Origin: Proruminimicrobium sp964487915 | Lineage (GTDB): Bacteria; Elusimicrobiota; Endomicrobiia; Endomicrobiales; Endomicrobiaceae | Direction of reading: 5' to 3' | DNA length: 64,000 nucleotides | Assembly (NCBI GenBank): GCA_964487915.1 | Contig: CAZASN010000005.1 | Location: 1 to 64,000 of the forward strand | Shown: positions 17,223-25,114 of the stretch, piece by piece | How the letters are laid out: every line of letters begins with the position of its first letter | How positions within the stretch are numbered: the first letter of the stretch is position 1 | Notes under the pieces: model-generated | What the model was told of the DNA's origin: nothing | What the model saw: the letters and a program-made list of their open reading frames with translations, nothing else | Database searches by the model: none | Translations under genes and position numbers: made by a program

Positions 17223-18263
17223 TTAATTGTTTTTGTCTGCGGACGTAATATGTCTGTATAACATATCTGCCGTTGCTTTATGAACTTTTGCATTTGGATG
17301 TCCGCCGTCAAAAGCTTTATATTTATTGAAAAAATCAGGTATTAAAATATAATCTACGTCGCATTCTTTTATGTTTCCTGGGAAAATAATTACCGTAAGT
17401 TTTGAATTGTATTTTTCTGTTATGATTTTTTTCATTTCTTTTATGCTTTCTGATAAATAATTTTTATAAAAAGCTTCATTATGTTTATTGATTAAATTTT
17501 CAAATATATTTCTGAATATATAACTTTTTGTAAAAAACAGTTTAACCTTTAAAAAAGGACAATCTGCAATTTTCCAATTTCCGTTTTTATATATCCAGAT
17601 GTCATTGGCGTAATGTGTAAACAGTCTGAAATTTCTGTATATATGGTCGTCAATAAGAAGATAAAAAAAATGCTTAATTTGAGTGTCAGGCATGATTTTT
17701 TCTATTATATTTGAATTTAAAATATTTAACGCGGTATTAGACCCTCTGGAACAAACGCCGCAGTTTAACACTTTTTTTTCAAAGTTCATTAGTTTTGAAA
17801 AATAATAGGGCAGAGTTTCATTATGATTGACAGCATCTCCGTAAGTATAAGAACATCCTAAAAAAACATAACCTTCTTTTGAATTATCAGAACCTGTTGT
17901 ATATCTAAATCCGTTCTTATAAAATCTATCTTCGTTATCCAGATTAATGTTGGTATACGGTATCGTTAAATACGCTTTTTCTTCATCGGAAACAAGATAT
18001 AGATTTTTCTCATTTATTATATTTTTACTGTATGGCAAGGTGTCTAAGGCAATTTTTTTATCAGGATTTAAACTTATATACAATACAAATTCATATACGG
18101 ACAAAGTCAAAAATATTGAAAAAAATACAATGAACAGCAGTTTAAAATATTTGGTTTTTATAAATGCCGCGCAAATTAAAAATATTAAACTGCAAGATAA
18201 AAAAATAAACGCAAATTCGCAGTTAACAATAAATTGATACGTTATTTTTAATAAATTAAGCAT
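17223..18263 (-). CDS. Membrane-anchored SGNH-hydrolase-like protein, paralogue 1
   Basis: The product has 346 residues. Two hydrophobic helices (about 11-35 and 40-63) anchor a large extracytoplasmic domain. 'VFLGCSYTYG' (Ser138) corresponds to the nucleophile block of SGNH esterases, with Cys in place of the usual Asp before Ser. 'CSRGSNTALNIL' supplies the block II Gly region, and 'DGGHP' near the end (Asp319, His322) the Asp/His block. A close relative in sequence and layout is encoded at 23739-24773. Likely an O-acetyl or acyl esterase acting on cell-surface polysaccharide; this is inference from the fold. Convergent with the DedA gene. Confidence 0.75.
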   Translation of the reverse strand: MLNLLKITYQFIVNCEFAFIFLSCSLIFLICAAFIKTKYFKLLFIVFFSIFLTLSVYEFVLYISLNPDKKIALDTLPYSKNIINEKNLYLVSDEEKAYLTIPYTNINLDNEDRFYKNGFRYTTGSDNSKEGYVFLGCSYTYGDAVNHNETLPYYFSKLMNFEKKVLNCGVCSRGSNTALNILNSNIIEKIMPDTQIKHFFYLLIDDHIYRNFRLFTHYANDIWIYKNGNWKIADCPFLKVKLFFTKSYIFRNIFENLINKHNEAFYKNYLSESIKEMKKIITEKYNSKLTVIIFPGNIKECDVDYILIPDFFNKYKAFDGGHPNAKVHKATADMLYRHITSADKNN

Positions 18264-18327
18264 AAATTTTAATCTATAATAACAAATATTTATCTAAAAA
18301 TGTTAAATTGTGTTTACAAAGCAGACA

Positions 18328-18357
18328 TTGACATTTTAATTAGAAAGATGCAGAATA
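18328..18357 (+). promoter_or_regulatory. Probable promoter of the Lys/Ala-rich protein gene
   Basis: TTGACA at 18328-18333, then an extended -10 arrangement TG-C-AGAATA (TG at 18349-18350, hexamer 18352-18357), spacer 18 bp. The -10 hexamer is a weak match; the -35 is perfect. Confidence 0.45.
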
Positions 18358-18405
18358 CGCATTAATGAACGTTAGAAGTACAAAATTATGTAAGGAGAAG
18401 AGGAA

Positions 18406-18783
18406 ATGAAGAAAGGTTTATGTTTAGGTTTGTTTGCAGTTATTGTTTGCGCTATGGCAGTTTATGCTGAAGGACAGGGATTAGGCGAAAAAGCAAATAC
18501 CGTAGCCGGTAATGTGCAGAAATCTGCTGATAATACGAGCGCGGCAGTTGTAGCAACTTCAACAGGTGTTGCACAAAAGGCAGAAATGCAGATAAAAAAT
18601 GCAGAAAAAAAAGCTGAAAAAGCTGAAAAGAAAGCCGCCAAAAAAGTAAAAAAAGCTGAAAAGAAAGCCGAGAAAAAAGCAGAAAAGATAGCTGACGTCA
18701 AGAAAGACGTTGCAGCTTCAACAACGACTGTTGTAGAAACAGTTGCTGTAGCTGCGTCAACAAGCGCTGCGGTAGTTAAATAG
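18406..18783 (+). CDS. Exported Lys/Ala/Glu-rich low-complexity protein
   Basis: The product has 125 residues. Signal peptide about 1-22 ('AMAVYA'). After it, about residues 60-100 form a highly charged repeat of 'AEKKAEKAEKKA' type, predicted as a single alpha-helix or coiled coil, flanked by Ala/Thr/Val-rich ends. There is no enzymatic motif. Similar compositions occur in small periplasmic or envelope-spanning proteins and in histone H1-like proteins, but the signal peptide argues against DNA binding. Strong RBS (AAGGAGAAGAGG region) and a perfect terminator directly after the gene suggest a highly expressed single-gene transcript. Confidence 0.75.
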   Translation: MKKGLCLGLFAVIVCAMAVYAEGQGLGEKANTVAGNVQKSADNTSAAVVATSTGVAQKAEMQIKNAEKKAEKAEKKAAKKVKKAEKKAEKKAEKIADVKKDVAASTTTVVETVAVAASTSAAVVK

Positions 18784-18802
18784 CAGTTATTGTATAAATT
18801 TA

Positions 18803-18842
18803 AAACTCTGCTTTATTAAATATGATAAAGCAGAGTTTTTTT
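18803..18842 (+). terminator. Rho-independent terminator
   Basis: A perfect 14-bp stem, AAACTCTGCTTTAT with ATAAAGCAGAGTTT, encloses an 8-base loop and ends in a T-run at 18836-18842. It ends the transcript of the Lys/Ala-rich protein gene 20 bp after its stop. Confidence 0.92.
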
Positions 18843-18922
18843 ATTTATACGCTTTATTATGATGAAATAAAATGCTAAAATCAAAACGGTAAGTAAATAA
18901 ATTATTTGCAGCCGGAGTTGTA

Positions 18923-19435
18923 ATGTTTGCTTTAAAAATATTAAAGAAAATAATCAATTTGTTGCAATCGGATATTTCTCCCGACCAGATAGCATGGGGA
19001 TTTGCGTTGGGAGCTATTTTAGGACTTGTTCCGGGTATATTTATGAAAAGTTTACTCTTTATCATTATTATGATATTCAGAGTAAATTTAAGTTCGGCTT
19101 TTCTGGCGGCTGCATTATTCGCAATTATCGGGTTGGCTATAGATCCGCTGCTTGATAAAATCGGGTATGTCGTTTTGGTAAATTTTGATTTCTTAAATTC
19201 ATTCTATACATGGTTATATAATCTTCCGATAGTTCCTTTTACAAAATTCAACAACACCGTAGTAATAGGCAGCCTGATAACCGGCATTATTTTAATAATA
19301 CCGAACGGAATTATCGCAAAAAAAATGCTGGTATATTACAGACAAAATTACAAAGATAAAGTCGCAAATCTAAAAATAATAAAATTTATTGACGCAATAA
19401 TGGGTATAACGACTGTTATAAATAAAACAAAATGA
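18923..19435 (+). CDS. TIGR03546-type membrane protein (DUF2062-like)
   Basis: The product has 170 residues. The N-terminus 'SDISPDQIAWGFALGAILGLVPG' matches the DUF2062/TIGR03546 signature, a Pro/Gly-rich membrane entry motif. Hydrophobic helices cover about 27-45, 48-75 and 115-135. Function unknown. Its stop overlaps the next gene's start (ATGA at 19432), and that partner belongs to the TIGR03545 family; the two families are known to occur as neighbours, implying a joint envelope role. Confidence 0.78.
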   Translation: MFALKILKKIINLLQSDISPDQIAWGFALGAILGLVPGIFMKSLLFIIIMIFRVNLSSAFLAAALFAIIGLAIDPLLDKIGYVVLVNFDFLNSFYTWLYNLPIVPFTKFNNTVVIGSLITGIILIIPNGIIAKKMLVYYRQNYKDKVANLKIIKFIDAIMGITTVINKTK

Positions 19436-21249
19436 AATTTATAAGATTGAATTTTATCATTCCTGCGGTAATTGTAATAGCGCTTATAACGGCTTTTAAT
19501 ATTTTGTTTTTTGACATTCTTTTAAAAAAAGCTTTTATTGCGACGGGGGAAATGATTTTCGGCGCTAAAGTTGAAGTTGACAGTCTTAAAACAAGTTTTA
19601 TTCATTTATCGCTTGAAATGACGGGTTTAAAATGCGCGGACAGGAATGATTATTTTAAAAATGTTATAGATATAGACCAAATAAAATTTCAGGCAAAATT
19701 TTCTCCGCTGCTTAGAAAAAAAATAGTAATAGACGAAATGTCTGTCACCGGATTAAAATGGGGGACTGAAAGAAAAACTTCCGGTAAACTTCCGCCTAAA
19801 AAAGAAAAGAAATTTGAAAAAAAGAAAAAGAAAGACGGAATGTTTTCCAAATTTTTTGAAGGCGCAAAAAATAAGGCGACATCCGAGTTCAATAACCTGC
19901 CTGCTGTTGACGCATTTGCAAAAATAGAAGCCCAAACTAAAAATTTTGACGTAAACAGCCTGATAAATGCGGCAGATTTGCAGTCATTAAACGAAATAAA
20001 TAAACTTTCAGCCGAAACTGAAGCGAAATACAATAACTATAAAACAAAAATATCTGGATATAAAATAGAAGAAAAAATAGAAGAAACAAAGACTCTTATT
20101 AATGATATTTCAAAAACCAAATCATTCGCGTTAAGCGATATTTCAGCATCGGCCGGAAAAATAGAAAAACTTAAAGAAAACAAAAAAGAGCTTGAAAGCA
20201 TATTAAAAGATTTGAATAACGCAAAAAAAGATTTGACGGAAAGCGTTAACTTTACAAAACAGATTCAGGGAATGATAAATAAGGACATAGACAGTCTCTC
20301 TTCAAAAGTTGCTTTGCCCGGACTTGATACTAGAAATATTTCAAGAATATTATTCGGACAGCAGTGGATCAACAGAACGGATAAAATAATTTATTATATG
20401 TCTCTTGTCAAAAAATATATGCCTGAGAAAAAAGCCGAAAAAGAAGTAAAGGAAAGACAGAAAGGCAGAGATATTATTTTTAAACAGAAACAGTATCCGG
20501 ATTTATTAATTTCAAAAATAAATATAACCGGCACGACCGCAAAAAATTCAAAAACTCAGGGAATAAATTTCTCGGGTTTTATAAAAAATATTACTTCTTC
20601 GCCGGATATGATAGGCAGTCCTGTTACGCTTGAAATTAAAGGCAATGACGGCAGCCGGTCTCTTCTTGTTGAAGGAATTTTTGACTACAGGGGAAATGCT
20701 TCCGATAACATTCTTAAAATTACGCTGAAAGGATTATCAGGCTCCGCTTTGAATATCCCTGACAACGATTATCTGCCTCTGATAAATACGGGGAATATGA
20801 ATATGTACGGAATATTCAGTTTAAAAGATAATAAATTTTTATGTTCGGCTGATATAAAACTGGCTGATATAAAAGAGAAACAAATTCCTGGAAACGCTGC
20901 CATGAAATATATTGTGAAAATTACTAACTCAATAAAATCTTTTTCAGTTTCGGCAAAAGCCGGAGTTAACGATAAAAATGAATCCGAATTTAATATTTCG
21001 TCGGATATAGATAAAAAGATTTCCGAAGCCGTTTCAAGCCTTTTTGCTTCACAAATAGCGGAAGTTAAAGAAAAAGCGAGATCTGAAATTAATAAAATGA
21101 TACAGGAAAAACAAAAGCAGCTTGAAGAAAAACTCGGAGCCGATAAAGATTCTCTTTTAAAGGATATTAATCTAAAAACAAAAACAATATCCGATATAAC
21201 GGAATCAGTAAATAAATCTGTTTCAAAACCGTTCGGAAAACTGTTTTAA
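19432..21249 (+). CDS. TIGR03545-type AsmA-like envelope protein
   Basis: The product has 605 residues. One N-terminal membrane helix (about 8-28) is followed by 'GAKVEVDSLKTSFIHLSLEMTGLKCAD', which resembles the start of AsmA/DUF748-like proteins that span the periplasm. The middle (about 120-300) is charged and strongly coiled-coil. The last 150 residues include 'NKMIQEKQKQLEEKLGADKD', also helical. Function unknown; by analogy with AsmA-like proteins it may help lipid or outer-membrane component transport. Translationally coupled to the TIGR03546 gene. Confidence 0.75.
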   Translation: MKFIRLNFIIPAVIVIALITAFNILFFDILLKKAFIATGEMIFGAKVEVDSLKTSFIHLSLEMTGLKCADRNDYFKNVIDIDQIKFQAKFSPLLRKKIVIDEMSVTGLKWGTERKTSGKLPPKKEKKFEKKKKKDGMFSKFFEGAKNKATSEFNNLPAVDAFAKIEAQTKNFDVNSLINAADLQSLNEINKLSAETEAKYNNYKTKISGYKIEEKIEETKTLINDISKTKSFALSDISASAGKIEKLKENKKELESILKDLNNAKKDLTESVNFTKQIQGMINKDIDSLSSKVALPGLDTRNISRILFGQQWINRTDKIIYYMSLVKKYMPEKKAEKEVKERQKGRDIIFKQKQYPDLLISKINITGTTAKNSKTQGINFSGFIKNITSSPDMIGSPVTLEIKGNDGSRSLLVEGIFDYRGNASDNILKITLKGLSGSALNIPDNDYLPLINTGNMNMYGIFSLKDNKFLCSADIKLADIKEKQIPGNAAMKYIVKITNSIKSFSVSAKAGVNDKNESEFNISSDIDKKISEAVSSLFASQIAEVKEKARSEINKMIQEKQKQLEEKLGADKDSLLKDINLKTKTISDITESVNKSVSKPFGKLF

Positions 21250-21303
21250 GTCTGCAGTATATCCTCGTAAAACCGGAATAAAACTGTAAACAAATAAATT
21301 AAA

Positions 21304-21690
21304 ATGAAAATAATAAAACCGATAATTTCATTAGCTTTTATAATAGGACTTAATTATATGTGCCAGTGGTTTGTCAAAGCCGCGCACGTCAATTTTCCGG
21401 CGCCTCTGATAGCCATGATATTATTAAGCGTCCTTATGTATTTTAAAATAATTCCGCTTGAATTCATTGAAAACGGGGCGAATATTTTGCTTGAAAATAT
21501 AGGTCTGTTTTTTGTTTCGCTTATCGTAGGAGCTTTTGTGTATCTGCCTGTTATAAAAAAAGAGCTTTTTACGGTTTTTGCGATATTTATATTCTCATCG
21601 GTTTTTTTGATTATACTTACCGGTCTTACTACTCAGTATTTTTTGTCAAAAAGAGTCTGTAAGGATAAAATGGAGCAGGATAATGACTGA
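21304..21690 (+). CDS. LrgA/CidA-family holin-like protein
   Basis: The product has 128 residues and four membrane helices. 'FPAPLIAMILLSVLMYFKIIPLEFIENGANILLENIGLFFVSLIVG' carries the family pattern (Pro-Ala-Pro-Leu-Ile, then 'LL.N.GLFF.P..VG'). Such proteins pair with LrgB to affect murein hydrolase export, programmed lysis or small organic-acid transport. The last 8 bp overlap the lrgB-like gene, showing coupled translation. Confidence 0.82.
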   Translation: MKIIKPIISLAFIIGLNYMCQWFVKAAHVNFPAPLIAMILLSVLMYFKIIPLEFIENGANILLENIGLFFVSLIVGAFVYLPVIKKELFTVFAIFIFSSVFLIILTGLTTQYFLSKRVCKDKMEQDND

Positions 21691-22372
21691 ATTGCCGGTA
21701 AAAATATTAATCATAGCCGTAACGCTTGTTATTTATAAAATAAGCCTTAAGTTTAAAAAAGTAAAATATATGAACACGATACCGGCTAATATTATATGCG
21801 CTTTAATGATTTATCTTTTAATATCGGTTTTTAATATTGATTTTGAAACTTATAATGAGGGCGGAAAATTCTTTACATTTTTACTCGGTCCGGCGGTTGT
21901 AACGTTATCAGTGCCTCTTATAAAAAACATAAAAGTTCTTGAAAAAAACTACAGAGTTATACTGTGGTCAGTATGCATAGCTACTTTTTTTGCGATACTT
22001 TCGGTTATAGCCGCAGGCTTTATTTTTAAGGCAAACAAGGAAATTATACTTTCAATGGCGGCAAAATGCGTTACTACGGCGGTTGCGATTGAAATAACAA
22101 ACATAATAGGCGGTAAAGTTGAAATAATCGTTTTGATGACGGCTCTGTCCGGTATTTTCGGCGCGATTTTCGGACATTGGATATTGAAACTGTCCGGAAT
22201 AAAAAATAATCTGGCAATAGGCGTGACTCTCGGTTTTGTAAGCCATGTTCTTGGAACGGCGAGATGTTACGAGGTCAACAAGCTTCAGGCCGGAGTCAGC
22301 AGCGTTACGCTTGTCTTGTCGGGAGTTACGACTGCTCTTTTTGCTCCGCCTATAATAAGATTGATATTTTAA
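21683..22372 (+). CDS. LrgB/CidB-family membrane protein
   Basis: The product has 229 residues, with five to seven helices. 'FFTFLLGPAVVTLSVPLIKN', 'AAKCVTTAVAIEIT', 'FGHWILKLSGIKNNLAIGVTLGFVSHVLGTARC' are classic LrgB segments. It is the partner of the LrgA-like protein encoded upstream. In other bacteria this pair handles pyruvate/glycolate-type small acids or modulates autolysis. 12 bp separate it from the ABC ATPase gene downstream, so the three may be one operon. Confidence 0.88.
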   Translation: MTELPVKILIIAVTLVIYKISLKFKKVKYMNTIPANIICALMIYLLISVFNIDFETYNEGGKFFTFLLGPAVVTLSVPLIKNIKVLEKNYRVILWSVCIATFFAILSVIAAGFIFKANKEIILSMAAKCVTTAVAIEITNIIGGKVEIIVLMTALSGIFGAIFGHWILKLSGIKNNLAIGVTLGFVSHVLGTARCYEVNKLQAGVSSVTLVLSGVTTALFAPPIIRLIF

Positions 22373-22384
22373 AGGATTAAAAAA

Positions 22385-23146
22385 ATGCATGAAATTATTT
22401 CTATCAAAAATGTTTCCGTATCAAGAGGCGGGAAACAGGTTTTAAAAAATATAAATTGGACGACTTATTCCGGTGAAAATTGGGTTCTTATGGGTCAGAA
22501 CGGCTCCGGCAAGACGACTCTTATAGAAATACTGGTTGGATATTTATGGCCGCAGGAAGGCACTGTATCAATACTTGGAGAGGAATTCGGACATATCAGT
22601 CTGCGCGAGTTAAGGGCGAAAGTCGGATATGTTTCTTCATGGATTATGAAAAGGATGCAGCCTTACGTTCTTGTTGAAGACGTTGTGGCGTCAGGAATTG
22701 ACGGGTCAGTCGGTTTTTTTGAAGACAAATCCGGCAGCATTGTAAATAACGTAAAAGAAAAACTTGATTTTTTTAATTCTTCAGATCTTTTCGGCAGGAA
22801 ATTCGGAACTCTTTCTTCAGGCCAGCAGTTAAAATGTATATTGGCAAGGGCGATGATAAACAATCCGAAACTGCTTATTCTTGACGAACCCTTTTCTCTT
22901 TTAGACGTAGGCACAAGAATTGATATGTATGAACATATAACCGAACTCTGCGCCGAAAATCAGGCTCCGCAAATTATAATGGTTACGCATCATAAAGAGG
23001 ATATAATTCCTGCGTTTACCCACGGACTTTTAATTAAAGACGGTCAAACCGCCGCTTATGGCAAAAAAGAAGACATATTAAATCAGGATATTTTTTCAAA
23101 AGTATTCGGAATAAGCTCGCAGAATTATGAAAAATATTTTTTATAA
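22385..23146 (+). CDS. ABC transporter ATP-binding protein
   Basis: The product is a 253-residue single nucleotide-binding domain. Walker A 'GQNGSGKTT', signature 'LSSGQQLK', Walker B 'LLILDEPF', and His switch 'MVTHHKED' are all present. The 'NWVLMGQNGSGKTTLIEIL.GYLWP..G' opening resembles the ModF/YlmA group of ATPases that have no dedicated permease neighbour. No permease is encoded beside it here. Possibly a housekeeping or molybdate-related ATPase; specificity unknown. Confidence 0.85.
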   Translation: MHEIISIKNVSVSRGGKQVLKNINWTTYSGENWVLMGQNGSGKTTLIEILVGYLWPQEGTVSILGEEFGHISLRELRAKVGYVSSWIMKRMQPYVLVEDVVASGIDGSVGFFEDKSGSIVNNVKEKLDFFNSSDLFGRKFGTLSSGQQLKCILARAMINNPKLLILDEPFSLLDVGTRIDMYEHITELCAENQAPQIIMVTHHKEDIIPAFTHGLLIKDGQTAAYGKKEDILNQDIFSKVFGISSQNYEKYFL

Positions 23147-23162
23147 AAGCGAACAAAAAAAT

Positions 23163-23735
23163 ATGTTCAAAAAAACTACGAAATTTTTTATTCTTTCTTT
23201 AAGCGTTCTGTTTTTTTTTGCCGGATTGTATTATTCTTACAACTGGTTTACCGGCAATTTCCATACCGTAACAGCAGGCAAGGCATACAGATCAAAACAG
23301 CTTAACAAAAAACAATTAGAGCATTATATAAAAAAATATGAAATTAAAAGTATTCTAAATCTGCGCGGAAGCGAGCCGGGCAAAGAATGGTATGAAAATG
23401 AAATTTCAGTCAGTAAAGCCTGCGGAGTAAAACATTATGATTTGGAGTTGCCGGCAATGTTTGAACCTGCAGATGAAGATATTGATAATGTAATCAATAT
23501 TCTAAAATCGGCTCCGAAACCTGTTCTTATCCACTGTTTGGGCGGGGCCGACAGATCGGGACTTGTTTCTGCAATATGGAAAATTGCAATTGATAAAGAA
23601 CCTAAGCATAAAGCTTCAAAACAACTTTCATTTTTGTACGGGCATATGCCTTTCGGAAAAGCAAGAGCCATGGACAGATGGCTCTTATCGCATGATTTCA
23701 ATTATGACACAGGTAAAATCACGAAATTAAGATAA
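23163..23735 (+). CDS. Membrane-anchored dual-specificity-type phosphatase
   Basis: The product has 190 residues from the chosen ATG at 23163; an in-frame ATG at 23127 would overlap the upstream gene by 20 bp and put a charged stretch before the membrane helix. One helix (about 7-25) is followed by a cysteine phosphatase domain: 'YRSKQLNKKQL', 'SILNLRG', and the P-loop 'IHCLGGADRSG' (CX5R). Known relatives dephosphorylate tyrosine or phosphatidylglycerophosphate-like lipids. Facing the periplasm would be unusual for protein-tyrosine substrates; a phospholipid or polysaccharide-linked target is plausible. Confidence 0.8.
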   Translation: MFKKTTKFFILSLSVLFFFAGLYYSYNWFTGNFHTVTAGKAYRSKQLNKKQLEHYIKKYEIKSILNLRGSEPGKEWYENEISVSKACGVKHYDLELPAMFEPADEDIDNVINILKSAPKPVLIHCLGGADRSGLVSAIWKIAIDKEPKHKASKQLSFLYGHMPFGKARAMDRWLLSHDFNYDTGKITKLR

Positions 23736-23738
23736 AAA

Positions 23739-24773
23739 TTAAATTTCATTTTTTTTAATATAATCAAATATCATTTTTGCAATTTCGTCGTTTGCTTTTG
23801 GAGAAGGATGAAAATCTTTAAGCCTATAAGGGGCATAATCAAAATATTGAGGTAAGAATAGAATATTTAATCCTGAATTTTTCAGTTTGATATTCATTGA
23901 ATTTTCTATTCCCCATACTATAATAAATAATTTTGAGTTATACTTCGTTCTTATAATTTTATCCATTTCTTTTAATGAATCTATCATGTAATCTTCATAA
24001 AATGTGCGGTTGATTCTATTGAATAGGTCGAGAAATACGGCGTTAAAAATATAACACTTCGAAAAGAAATTCAATATGAATCCGTACGGTTGATCCGGAG
24101 AAATAAAACGCCCGTTTTTATACAGCCAGTCTCTGTTTCCGACATATTGAAAATTTCTTTTCATGCTCTGGTCCATCAGCGTATAAATAAATAATTTAAT
24201 ATTTGAATTTTTTTTAATAAAACTGTCAAAGATATTGCTTTTAAGAATATTTAGTGCGGTATTGCTGCTTCGTCCCTGACAACCGCAATTCAAAACATTA
24301 GCTCTAAAATTCATAAGTTTTGAAAAATAATAAGTTAGAGTCTGCGTGTCGCTAAGCAAATTGCCGAAAACAAAAGAACAGCCGAAAAAAACATAACTTT
24401 CATTAGAATTTATGTCACATTGAGTATATCTGAATCCATTTTCGTAAGTAGTGTATACCACTCCTTCAAAATTTTTATCGCTAACAGTATAAGTGTCAAT
24501 TATTTTTTTAAGATTTTTTGCGGATAACGGCTTTATTTCACTGCCTTGAGTGTAATCCGTAAATTTATCGGTATTATTAAAAGTTAATATGAATTCTATG
24601 CAAAATAATGAAAATAATAATGAAAATAATAAAAGGAATATTTTTTTATACAAAGATTTTTTTAAAAATACGGCAAGTAAAAAAAATATGAAAGATAATA
24701 AAATAAAAGTATATGCGAATTTATACGGAGAAATGAGTAAATAATTGTATATAAATAAAATATAGTGTTTCAT
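23739..24773 (-). CDS. Membrane-anchored SGNH-hydrolase-like protein, paralogue 2
   Basis: The product has 344 residues and is a paralogue of the protein at 17223-18263. Two N-terminal helices (about 18-38 and 44-65), then 'ENGFRYTQ', 'VFFGCSFVFG' (Ser133), 'CQGRSSNTALNIL' and 'DFHPSPKA' (Asp320, His322). The nucleophile block again has Cys before Ser. Conserved 'YYFSKLMNFRANVLNCG' and 'SLKEMDKIIRTKYNSKLFIIVWG' align well with paralogue 1. Probable surface-polysaccharide esterase. It is convergent with the phosphatase gene, only 3 bp between stops. Confidence 0.75.
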   Translation of the reverse strand: MKHYILFIYNYLLISPYKFAYTFILLSFIFFLLAVFLKKSLYKKIFLLLFSLLFSLFCIEFILTFNNTDKFTDYTQGSEIKPLSAKNLKKIIDTYTVSDKNFEGVVYTTYENGFRYTQCDINSNESYVFFGCSFVFGNLLSDTQTLTYYFSKLMNFRANVLNCGCQGRSSNTALNILKSNIFDSFIKKNSNIKLFIYTLMDQSMKRNFQYVGNRDWLYKNGRFISPDQPYGFILNFFSKCYIFNAVFLDLFNRINRTFYEDYMIDSLKEMDKIIRTKYNSKLFIIVWGIENSMNIKLKNSGLNILFLPQYFDYAPYRLKDFHPSPKANDEIAKMIFDYIKKNEI

Positions 24774-24879
24774 CTTAAATTGAATAAATACAAAAGTAAT
24801 ATATAATCCACGACAATCATATAATAAAAATTATAAATGTTCAATATGTTTGTCGGATAAAATATAAAAATATTTTTTA

Positions 24880-24908
24880 TTGAAAAATTTGTCCATATTG
24901 TTTATAAT
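24880..24908 (+). promoter_or_regulatory. Promoter of ablA-ablB
   Basis: TTGAAA at 24880-24885 and TATAAT at 24903-24908 with a 17-bp spacer. Predicted transcription start is near 24915, which gives a 5' leader of about 200 nt before the ablA start. Confidence 0.65.
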
Positions 24909-24914
24909 AAACAT

Positions 24915-25114
24915 GATATTATTTTTTTCTGTTGTTCAAGTTGAAGCGCTTCCGTTTATACGGTCAAAAATCAGTTTTTTCAGTTGTTTCTAAAATTAAT
25001 ATTAAAATAAGGCGGATTTTTGGTATGAAAAAAGATTTATCTATCCCGGTGATAAAAATCTTTTGCTTTATATAAAAATAAACTTGCGCTAAACAGCGGC
25101 AAGGGGGAGGTTTT
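24915..25114 (+). other. Long 5' leader of ablA with hairpins beside the ribosome binding site
   Basis: Two hairpins can be read. One pairs AAAGATTT with AAATCTTT around 25027-25064. The second pairs CTTGCGCT (25083-25090) with AGCGgCAAG (25094-25102) with one bulge and ends right at the GGGGGAGG ribosome binding site. It does not match the lysine riboswitch or another aptamer I recognise. Confidence 0.4.

Noticed and set aside
24915..25114. Possible lysine or c-di-AMP riboswitch before ablA
   Set aside because: The conserved core sequences of these classes are not visible; only generic hairpins are, so it is listed as a leader of unknown function.
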